Shown: in pieces, positions 35,358-46,315 of the stretch
Layout of the letters: each line of letters starts with the position of its first letter
Position numbering within the stretch: position 1 is the first letter of the stretch
NCBI GenBank assembly: GCA_021613535.1
Contig: CP075496.1
Location: 9,424,001 to 9,488,000, forward strand
Length of the DNA stretch: 64,000 nt
From: Adineta vaga
Lineage: Eukaryota > Rotifera
Direction of reading: 5' to 3'
The notes under the pieces: model-generated
What the model was told of the DNA's origin: nothing
What the model saw: the letters and a program-made list of their open reading frames with translations, nothing else
The model's database searches: none
Made by a program: the position numbers and the translations under genes

Positions 35358-36284
35358 TCATGATTGTAAGTATTTTTTAAACCAATCATTTGCTTCATTT
35401 GCTGTCAATTCAAACTGATCTTTGTATGCTGAAAAATGATCACCATTAAATTTCACCAATTTCTTTGGTTCACCAGCACGTTGTTCAAATACTTCAATTT
35501 CATCTTCACTAAATGTAACTGTATCATGATCAGCAACAAGCATTAATAAAGGACATGGTGAAATCTTTTCAATTGATTCTTCTGGATTGTATTCACCATA
35601 TAATTGAACACTATGTAATGTTTGTTCATTTTTCCAATTTTTATATCGCCATTTATCTTTCTCTTCAGCATGACCAACATCAAAAAAATTCCACCAATCA
35701 GGTTGTTCTTCAGGTCGTATGATAGGAATTATTCTTGGTATACCACCTTCTTCTCTTTGTTTTTGATCTCGTTCTAAAGCTTTTAATAATCTTTGATAAT
35801 TTTCTTCAGTTTTATTACGTCGTTTCAAATTCTTTCGTCCATTAATAGATGGCATTTGTGAAACAACACATTTGACACGTTTATCATTCGCACTAACTAC
35901 TAAAACATGTCCACCACTATAACTTGTACCCCAAATACCAATTCGATTCGAATCAACTAGATCTATCAATGATTGTAAATAAGTAATTGCTGAACTATAA
36001 CCTTGAACTTGTTTATTTGGATCGATTTCTTGTCGTGGTTCACCTGAACTTTCACCGAAATTTTCATGATCATAGAGAAGAACAACAAAATTTGATTGAA
36101 CAAATCGTTCAGCATATTTATCCACAAACAATTCTTTAACAGCACCATAACCGTGTGTTATTACAATTGCTGGATAACGTTGTTTATCATCCTGTTTTGA
36201 AATAGGTTCGTAAAGCCAACCTCGTAAAATAACACCATCCTGTGCAGGAAATTCAACATTACGACGTGTAAACAATGTATTCAT
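35358..36284 (-). CDS. Alpha/beta hydrolase
   Basis: Single coding exon of 308 residues from ATG 36284 (MNTLFTRRNVEFPAQDGVIL). Upstream, an AG at the end of a T-rich stretch suggests a 5'-UTR intron, so the longer in-frame extension with a hydrophobic start is less likely. Fold marks: oxyanion region VITHGYGAVKE, nucleophile elbow GIWGTSYSGG (Ser), acid in LLMLVADHDTVTF (Asp) and catalytic His in FNGDHFSAY, in the right order. The lid region is long and charged (KRRNKTEENYQRLLKALERD). Closest style: bacterial/fungal YcjY-like or dienelactone-hydrolase-related proteins; substrate unknown. Intron-poor coding and microbial look make horizontal origin possible. Confidence 0.82.
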   Translation of the reverse strand: MNTLFTRRNVEFPAQDGVILRGWLYEPISKQDDKQRYPAIVITHGYGAVKELFVDKYAERFVQSNFVVLLYDHENFGESSGEPRQEIDPNKQVQGYSSAITYLQSLIDLVDSNRIGIWGTSYSGGHVLVVSANDKRVKCVVSQMPSINGRKNLKRRNKTEENYQRLLKALERDQKQREEGGIPRIIPIIRPEEQPDWWNFFDVGHAEEKDKWRYKNWKNEQTLHSVQLYGEYNPEESIEKISPCPLLMLVADHDTVTFSEDEIEVFEQRAGEPKKLVKFNGDHFSAYKDQFELTANEANDWFKKYLQS

Positions 36285-36585
36285 ATTGAATGTGAATATC
36301 TGAAAACAAATGCGTTTACTTGAAGAAATGGTGTAAAGTGAAAGAAAGATAAAAACATACGATAAGAAAAGCAAATAATATGTGTTTTAAATATTTTGAA
36401 AAGAGAATAAAATAACACACGTGGTGAATACATATTGAAAGACCTTAGAAAATCATCAGCTGCAATAATACTGGTATACTATAGCGCCCAATCGAATATA
36501 TGTGTCAATAACAACTACTTTACAATCTTTCAAGATTAGTGAATAAGTTTATTTTCAATAATAAATAGAAAAATACACATAAAGT

Positions 36586-38266
36586 TTATGTCCATTGTAA
36601 ATAGATATAATCCATTTTTCGTATTATTGTAAAATTTTGAAGAAGATCATTCATATTGATGATAGTCTCCAATTTTCGAATTACTTTGTTATCAATTGTT
36701 GACATATGAAAAGATAATACATGTAAATTCTGATGACATTCATATTTAATTTTTTTCAGAACATTCCATACAAAAGATTCGATATCTATATTCGAAATAG
36801 AATCAACTTGAAGAGAATTCATTTGTGGACAAAGTTTAATCAGAAAATAAACTTCATTGATATCTGTTATATGTTCTAGACAAATTGTTTTAATTTGATT
36901 TTCATTCGAAACAAATCGACGAATTAGTTTTTCATTAGACAACAATTTTTTGAGGGTGATAATGATAAAGAATGAAGTTTTAATACATCAAGTTCACATA
37001 ATCCATTGGTTATATGAATCAAAGTTTGGAAATCAATTGGTTCGTATCGAATTTCTAAATGATGATAATTTGTTTCTGTAGAAATATTTTGAATGTCCAT
37101 AACTGGGTATTGAAAATCTTCATCATTGAAAGGACATATAAAAATTAATCGTAAAGATTTTGAATAATCAACAGACGATTGTTTTCTAAAATATAAGAAT
37201 CAAAACACATATTTCAAATAAATAAGATAATAAACTACTTATAGGGTCGAATAGAATGTCGAGTATCGTATATATCAATTGTTGTTTCGAATATCCATTG
37301 TCGTTCAGTCCAAAATGATGAATTAAATTGATTGAAATCATCGAGATGTATTGAATTGTCAAGAGGCTCACTGTCTTCCTTATATTCAAAATATAAATTT
37401 TCTAATCCAGGTAAATATTTTGATATTAAATATTCCCATCGATTGGCATTCAGATAAGTTGTATCTTCACTATAAGTTTCGAAATGAAAACTTTTCAATA
37501 GACATTTTAAACTTTTAATGAAAATTTCCAATTCATCGAATTCTATAGAAGGTTTATTTAGAGTAAGAGTCGTTAAATTGAATAATTCTATTGTTGGTAT
37601 ATGTGAATTGATTGAATTATTATCATCTGAATGGGTCAATTTCAATTTCTGTAATCGTGGTGTATAAGATAATAATGTTGACAATTCATGAGATGTATAA
37701 GGATGATCAATGTTAAAATATTCAATCGTTGATAGTTGTTGTTCTGAAGCCATTGGTAATGAAAGAGAGACATTAACACTTCGTGCTGAACATTTTAGAT
37801 ATTTCAAATGTGGTAAAGCAAATATTAATTTATAAAAATCAGTTAATTCTTTGTTTTGATAATTTAAATTGATTGATAATGAAAATAGACGAGGTAGACA
37901 TGTCAAATCCGTTAAAAGAGAATGAGTTTTAATTGATTTTATATCATTAAGAATAATACATTCAAGATGATTGAATGATTTATCTACTGGAAATAATTCG
38001 AAAAAATGTTCATATGTTGATGATAAAAACACATTCAAAGATAACATTTGATGTTTATGAAAAAGAATGAATTGTTTGTAATTATCTGTATATATATCAT
38101 CAGAAATTGAGTTAACTTTAATTTTAAAAAGAAGAGATGAACATGTAAGAAGTTGCTGAAAATGATAATTGAGATTATAAAAAGCATTGTATATATCATA
38201 ACAATCGAGATAATTAAATATTTCATAAAACAATTCATTAGATAAATTTTCAATTGACATTATCAT
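36586..38266 (-). pseudogene. F-box/LRR-like gene with a one-base frameshift
   Basis: Exon 37239-38266 (ATG 38266 or 38260, MSIENLSNELFYEIFNYLDC, an F-box) joins a second exon starting at 37185 across a 53-bp GT..AG intron. The second exon reads on as LRR-like protein (LCELDVLKLHSLSLS) to a six-A run (T-run 36946-36951 on the plus strand). There the frame ends a few codons later, while the continuation of the protein (LLSNEKLIRRFVSNENQIKT, to 36586) is one base out of phase. One more A would restore it, so this is either a young disabling indel or a homopolymer sequencing error. The block FNSSFWTERQWIFET ties it to the F-box genes at 5931 and 17297. If intact it would be about 540 residues. 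Confidence 0.7.
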
Positions 38267-38560
38267 TGTGTGATTCAAATTCGAAAGATAAATATCGATA
38301 CTATGTTTATGTATAAGTATATAGAATGCCTTTCACAATCGTCCGATTTGTATATCGCACAAAGACAGATTAGAAGCTATCCGATAGATGTCAATAAAGA
38401 TAACTAAAAAGAGTTTTCTTTTCAAAAATATTTTGCATCATTGTCAGATCAAAGCAATTGTCATTCTTATAATGAATAGATTTTTTCAGAATTATTTTGA
38501 ATTAGAGAAAAAGAAAAGGTTTGAAAAAAGAAAAGTCTATGTTATTTATAGTTCTTTGTT

Positions 38561-41500
38561 TCAATGTGAAAATTTGATAGAATGTTGACGATTATCTTTG
38601 TCTCTACAATTGCGTCCATGACGACATGGTATTTTTGCATTGTTGAAAGCAGATGAAACGTGAGAACCACGTCCGTGCGGATGGGAATATTTCGCACAGT
38701 GTTGAGGATCATTTTTGTCACGACAACCGTTTCCGTGCTGACATTGTATTTTTTCATGACCAGAAGACGACGGATGAGAATATCTTAAACAATGACGAGA
38801 ATCATTCTTATCTCGACAATCGCGTCCATGACGACACTGTATTTTTTCATCAGTCGAAGTTGACGATGCTTGAGATCCACGATTATTTGGATGAGAAAAT
38901 TTTGCCCTATGATCAGGATCATTTTTATTTCTACAGTCATTTCCATAACGACATGGAAGAAGATCATGGTAAGATTCAGATGGTCCATCAGGATGTGAAA
39001 ATTTTGAACAATGATGACCATCGTTCTGAGCAGTACATTCTGATCCATATCGGCAAGGAATTTTTTGAGCATTCTCTTGTCCTCCACCTCCGTAAGAAGA
39101 GATTTTGTTTTGATTGATGGAACTTGCACCAGATGGTGAAGATTTATCATCTGTACTCTCTACGAGATAAATACAAGAAAATAAATAAAAATAGACAGAT
39201 TAAATTAAGTTACTTTTATTATTTTTTGTGAGATCGATTTTTTCACCATGTGAATATTTCATTCGATGTTCAAACGTTTTATCATGGCAGTCTGATTTGT
39301 TTCGACAAGGTATAAGAAAATCTGGGTAGCCTTTATGTCTATATGTAGCTCGATGAATTGGATCATCCAGTTTTGAACATTTAGGATCCCATGAACATTG
39401 TTCAACTTGACGTGATTCATGTGTTAAATGCGGTTCTTGATCTTGATTCTTGCAAATCTCAGCATACGGACAAGGATGACTAAATTCTTCCGTATGATTT
39501 GGTGACTTTTGCGATAAACAATAAATTGATTCCGAACATGGTTTACGTTTTTTATCATTACCAACGAGATAATCAACGACATTATGAGCAAAACGACCTA
39601 CTTTAGATAAAACTGATGGAGATTTTTCTCGAGATGAATCGCCACTATGTGATCCTTTTTGACGAGATGAAACATTATGTTCTGGTGTAAAATTTTTATC
39701 ATACGAAGGATGTAAATCTGGAATTTCTTCAAAAGTAACAATTAAATTTCGAACTGGAATCTTTCGTGCACCAGCACTGATATGGATAAATCTTAATCTA
39801 CTTAGATCAAGAGTAGCCTTAGGAAAATGACATGAAATTCTTTCGTTACAATAAATACCATTTGGTCCAGCGTGTGAAAGTGTGACTCGTCCTGTTTTCT
39901 TCTCGAGTTTCAGACAAAAGGTAAGAAAATTTTCGATATTACTACCACGATAAAATGTACGTGTACTTGCCGAACAATTACCATTAGTCATGATAATATC
40001 ATGTCGAAATGGATCATCAGCATTTACATATGAATAGGCTTCATTATAGTTTGTTGTTGTGATGGATGGCCGTTCAGCGAGATAACAAACAAGATATCGG
40101 ATATTTGTTTGTTTTATTTTAGGATCAAAAGGTTCATTCGATAATGTTAACATCATATCGCCATACATTGTTTGCCAATAGATATAAATATCATCCAAGT
40201 CTGTAGTTCTTTTGTGATTTCGACGATATTGATCACAAGCTTTATTTACTGTAACTGGTAAAACGACATGTTCGGTAAAGCGACTTGGTGCGAGAGTAAT
40301 AACAGTACCATATAAATATGATGAACGTTTCATTCGTTTTTCAATCTTTTCAATAAGTTTCTGAACAACAAATTCTTGATATTTAGAACGACTCTCATCT
40401 TTTGAACGTAGATCAGAAAATGCTAGATTAACTTGATGGTCGGTTATATGTAAACAATTACGAAATGTTTTTTTCGCTGAATTTTGAGCAACTGCTGACA
40501 AAGATTCGAATAGATTTTTCGGAATATAGACTGCATCAATATAATCCAATGGAACTAATTGAGGTAAATGTGCTTCAAATACTTCATGTGAATCAACATT
40601 TATCCATCGATGAAGAATATCTTTAACATTGACATCCATATTTTTCTTCAGTATTCCTGTTATAGCAATGAGTTCTGCTGCAGCGGCATATGCATAATCG
40701 GGTGTGGAACAATGTAATTTTGATCTATGGAAACATTTGATTTTTTCAGACTCTGAACCAGGATCGCTAACCCATGGACGATGAGGATATGTTCTTCCAC
40801 TATGAAATGATGTAGCTGCTTGCGGAGAAAAATTAGCATCGGGATGGAACATAACTTCTCTTTTAAATACCAAAAAGATATCTCCATAATAGTGACCAAG
40901 ATGTGGACCAAGAATACTGAAAACATGTTTATTTGTACCTAATTTTTTATCTAATTCATATTGAATACCAGTGGGAGCAGTGCATAAATTCCATGAAGCT
41001 GTAGCAATATCAATGGCACGTTTTCGAATTGTATCAATTTCTTCTGGCTTCAACATACTGTTTAAAATTCGTTCTTCTCTACGTATAGTATCATTCATTT
41101 CATCGGATGAAAAAGATGTTCCAGAAACGCTCATAGAGATGTCAATAACTGGATGTGCTGTATATTTTTTATTATACTCCAATGCGACAATAGCCCGAAT
41201 ATATTCTTTAGCATGCTGTTCAATGGTCGCTAATTTATAACGATCAAAAATAGCTCGAACATGTTTATGTTCTTGAACAGCTTGAGCAGCAAATCGAGGT
41301 TTTTTTAAATGTTCCATATGTTCACTAGACATTACATGACCATGAACAAGTATGGATTCGAAAATAAGTTTTGAACAACGATGCACAGGTTGTAAAGCTT
41401 TAACAAAGTTTTGTATTTCTTTTGAAATGGACAATTTTTGTTTTACTTGAGAAACATAACCATTGATAGCTTTGATCATATGGTCTTGATTTTCGACAAA

Positions 41501-44500
41501 ATCTATCCTTCTATTTTGTCCAAAATAACTGATAACACCACTATTATCATAATTTCCATCGTGTCGATATTCTTTTATATGTTCAGGATTACGTTTATCT
41601 CGACATTCATAGTCTTGATGATGACAAAGACGACGAATATCAGGTAAACCTGTATGTGAAAATGAATTCAAATGATCTTCCTGATCGAGTTTGGTACATC
41701 GATCACCATATGAACACAGATGACGTGCTATGTGTATTGTAGTTCTTAAATGTTGACTGGATTTATCATGACATTGACGCCCGTATCGACACATATGCGA
41801 AAATTGTAAACAATGATTTTGAACATGAATTGGTAAAGATTTAATGTTGGAGGATGCTGATAATACATTATAATCATGACAATGAAATGGTGTAAATGGA
41901 CATGGTTGAATGTAAGGATGATTTTCTTCTAGATGATGTTCTCGATCATGAAATCGTGTACAGAATGCAGCAAAACGACACATTGGTATACAATGTCGAA
42001 AGCGTTGACAATGTTCATTCGGTTTAGATAAATAATCGATACATTGGCGACGATGTCTACAAAAAGGAACATGACGATAGGATTTCAAATGTTCAGGATC
42101 TAAGTTTTCACATGCACCACGATCACGACAAAAATCTGGATGTTCAAATTCACTACCATGAACTGAATCATCTTCAATTGATTTACATTCACCACCATGT
42201 AAACACTGTTGACGATGTCTATACCAAAGCATATGTTGATCATCATGCTTTTCTTTACATGACGTTTGTTTTCCTGTGCTTGAACATAAAGGTGGATGTA
42301 AAAATTCGCGACAATGTTGTTCATTCTGTAAATCTTTACATTTACCACCATAATAACAAGGCGTTAAATGAAGAATTTTAATATCACTCAATGTTACTTC
42401 TTGATCATTCTTAGATTGTTTCAAAATTCTCCAAGGTCCAATCATCATATCAATCATGCGGTATGTTTTTGGTTCGATCTGATAACCATTGAATACACTA
42501 TGAAAAGGTAGATAATTTCCTTTTGGATTAAAATCACGACCTGCATTATGATCATCAATTATGGCAAAATATATGCATTTGAAATAGCCTGCATATTGTT
42601 CAATTACTGATTTGAAAATTGTAGCTATATGTGTTGGAGGATTACGAAATGCTCCACAACCAAAAGCAGATAAAACCAAACAATCATGTTTATGTTGATG
42701 TGCAATTGCAAAAATATTCTCAATTTTTTTCCGTGTACCAATAGAAAATTTTCCTGTAAGCACACTATTCTCCACTTTTGGATCACGATAAGCAGCCATT
42801 GCAATAGAACAAACATCATACATAGGAATCTCCATATAAATATAACCACTTTCTTCAGGTAGACGAAAAACTGTTAATCCCGATGTATAAATTGCTCCAT
42901 ATTCATCCATTGGATACAATCGATCACGTTGAGTCAACGGTTGTAAATCGCCATTTGAATTACAGTGAAATCGTGCTGATGGTTTTCCATCATCTAATTC
43001 ACAATCCAGACTTTGATAATAATTTGAACGACGAAATAATGTTTCTTCTTGTGCACCATCACCTTGTCTATAACCACCACCTGGATTAGTTGCATTAGCC
43101 ATATTTAAAAGCACTGGTCGAAAACCTTCTTTAACTAATTTCTTATACACAATCAAACAATCTTCGTGAACAACTTTAACTGATGTAGATGTAAACGGAA
43201 ATGTTGTTGCTTGAGACAACGGTACTGTCTTTCCATGTTGTAATTTAGATTTATGATCATAAAGAATTGTTTTTAATCGATCAAATTTTAATTTAATTTC
43301 TTTATCATCAATACGATAAGAACCTTTTTTAATGACACCAATAGTATTCAACATAACTGTCATTCTTAATAAATGACGCCGAAGATTACATAATTTTTCA
43401 TATTTAACTGGATCTTTTTCAATTGATCTATCATGTTCTTTTGATGTCCAACGACGAAATTGTTCTAGAAAAGCGCGAGCATTCCATTTATATCGAAATA
43501 TTGGATGTTGAGGATCGGACATAAATTGCATTATATTCGCTTTTGTATAATCACGCATTTCCGTTTCATACCAAGTTTCGGCATCAATTTCACTATCTTC
43601 TGGATTGCTTGCTGAAGTATAAACTTCAATGCGTAATGGATGGGTACCGAGAAGGAAAGCACCTTGTTTAACACACTTTTCAAAGATACTACGATTTGAA
43701 AGTTCGAGAATAACATGGTCGTTTTTCGCTATAGAATTGACTACACACTGACCAAAAATTTCATGATCTCGAATTGATGATATCAATTCAGTTTTGGGTA
43801 TATTTCGAATCAATAAACGACAAGCGAGACTATCTTTCTTATTAAATTTCCGTCCATCCAGTTGAATAGAATCACGCAATGACCAAATACGAGCTCTACC
43901 TGAGGTTAAAATTACTGCATTAGCATCATCCTTGTTATATTGAATATACATGGAATCTGGGCTCATATATTTATCGGTTATTTGTTGACGAATTGCTTCA
44001 ATAAATCGCTGTTGATTAGTTGTTCGTGGTAAGTCTTCATAAAAACAACAATCAGCACGAAAATAAATTGTTGCTAAATGATTATTAATCGAGAATGTTC
44101 TTCTGGACATCGCTTCTAATAATTCATTCAATGAATGTGTAGTTATTCGAAATATATTCGGAAATAGTACCGATAATTGTTGACACTCTAGTGGTAATTG
44201 TGATTTATAAAGTTCTCGCCATCGTCGTTGTACTTCATCCGCTGTTGGAAGATCTTTTTTCTCATCGTTAGGAATAACAACATAAGAAATCAAGTCAAGT
44301 TCATCGACGAAAGATATTGTCGTCGAAGATGATGACTCAAGCATTGTTATTCTAATTCCATCTATTAAATATTTTTTATCCACTTCGGTAGAAAGATAAA
44401 TTATACCGATACCAAGTAGAGTATTGCATTTTATATCGAGTACACTTTGTTTATGTCGAAGTTTTAAGCAATCACGAATCATATCTTCGAGTACTTTAGA

Positions 44501-45850
44501 ATTGTCAATATTCACAGGTAAATCTGGTACGTAGACAATACTATGATTAATCGATTGCGATGTTCCTAACATGGATGAATCTGAACAAATGCGATGAGAA
44601 AAAAAGGATTTCTAACTCACTTGAAGTTGTTAAATAGTCCTCGTCTGTATATGTCGATGACGATAAATGGTCTCGATCTGAGTCAATTGTATTCTTTATT
44701 GGTGCCATTAAGGAGATTGATGGTTTGTTTGTTGTTGAGTTGTACAAAGAATGTTCATCTTTATATGAAGTATTGTTCGATGTATAATCTGGCTGTGCTG
44801 ATACTATACGTGTTTTTAAATGGACTTTGTCATCAATTTTAGTATATTGTTCGTATGACTCTTCTTCATTTGAAGATGACACTTGTTCTTTAAACAAACC
44901 ATAAATAAAACATCAAAATTAAGAGTTTCATATTTCAAAAGAATATTCACTTTTCGATAAATCTTCCGCATTTGTGGTATCCATCGGCACGGGATCCTGA
45001 CTGTCATCAGAAGAAAATGAATACGATGATTTTTGTCGACTTTTTCTTGATTGAAAAGATGAATGATTCCCATGGTTTTCACTGTTTGACATATCGATTG
45101 TAGACGATGATTCATCAGAACTAGAATCTCGTCTTTGAAATGATATAGGACTTATTGAACCTGATCGATTGTACATCAATTCTTGTTCTGGAGACGAACT
45201 ACGTCCATCGGATGACGATACTGATCTACGTCTTTCCGAATAACTTTGATGAGTTTCAAGACATGGATGAATTGGTTTCTCAGTACCACAAGTATCACAT
45301 ATAGTTTCACTATCTTCGTTAATATATCCGCATTCACGACATTTCCAATCTAGAGCATCTGTTGATGATAAAATGAACACGTTATTTTGTGCTGCAGAAG
45401 AATCTAAAATAATACAAAATGATACAACGATCTTTAATATCATTCTTAAGATTGTATTAATTGGTACTTAGAAATGGATTCGTAGTGGTAGGCATACGAA
45501 AAAACAGCTGTGTAGCAGATGTCACAAATTTTATTACTTTTTCCGATATTACTTATGTCGATATAAAATTTAATTACCTTGTGCTATTTCTGCTCGTTCT
45601 CCATAGTTATCAGTAGCTCGATTGTAATAGACTTCTTTAGTATTGATGTTCGACTTAGATTCATTTTCAATACTTTTTGCTTTTGATTCAGAATCATGAT
45701 TGCTGTTTGATTTTGAAATAACTGAAGATGAGATTGATTGCGAATTTTCTTGGTCATTCTCCTACAAAAGAAAATACCAGTTCATCATAGAAACAAAATA
45801 GTTTGACTTACGTTATTGTTCTGCGAAAAAGAACCATTCCAGGTAGCCAT
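38561..45850 (-). CDS. Giant microbial-type PARG protein with RanBP2 zinc finger and about 18 PBZ-like zinc fingers
   Basis: Six exons (45812-45850, 45578-45761, 44951-45403, 44621-44887, 39214-44580, 38561-39159) join in phase to about 2302 residues. In order: Ser-rich start; a RanBP2-type zinc finger (DWKCRECGYINEDSETIC, about 45285-45352); a long acidic Ser-rich linker; an unassigned 450-residue region; a microbial-type poly(ADP-ribose) glycohydrolase domain with NMANATNPGGG and QEETLFRRS (GGG-x7-QEE at 43044-43082; the QEE loop carries the catalytic Glu), then LVLSAFGCGAF; nine C-x5/6-C-x(6-9)-H-x5-H-like units (42360-41560); an unrecognised module (about 41480-39750); and about nine more such units (39540-38561), the last five near-perfect, e.g. 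CRHGRDCRDKNDSRHCLRYSH-type. These units match the PAR-binding PBZ finger pattern. Predicted to bind and cleave poly(ADP-ribose) in nucleus or cytosol. Confidence 0.85.
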
Positions 45851-46315
45851 TTCAATAAGTTCTATTTTACTTTTCTTTCTGTTTTAATCAATAATAACCA
45901 GTCAAACACAAGCTCAGCTAGTGGAATAACAAAATCTTCAACAAAATATTTTTATAATGTGTTTGGGAAAGGAAGAAGATAAAAAGGCAACATGATTTGA
46001 AAGGCATAATATTTTTAAAAAGAAAGAAAAAACCAATAGAAGGAAGGAAAAGTAAACACGTAAGGCACGCATTGTGTCGACGCTCGTATATAAAGAGCCC
46101 GGCGACAAATAAAAACATGCATGGACTTGAAGACGAATAGAAAAAAAAATGTTATAGACATGTGTATTTTGTATGCTCTCTGTCGTTGAAAGAAATCAGT
46201 CAAGGTTATTTTTCGATCACATCATCACACCTGACGACTAAGTCGGGAAAACAAGAAAAATTCCCATTGACATTTTTTTTCATGAGGCATCATGTTTCCT
46301 TTCGATTTTGCTTCG
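45851..46315. other. Upstream region of the PARG/PBZ gene
   Basis: About 460 bp between the PARG/PBZ start and the inverted-repeat element. Purine-rich plus-strand runs near 46018-46050; no gene supported. Confidence 0.45.

Noticed and set aside
38653-39117. Plus-strand frame of 154 codons rich in His and Asp
   Set aside because: It is the antisense shadow of the PBZ repeat exon; its regularity comes from the repeats.
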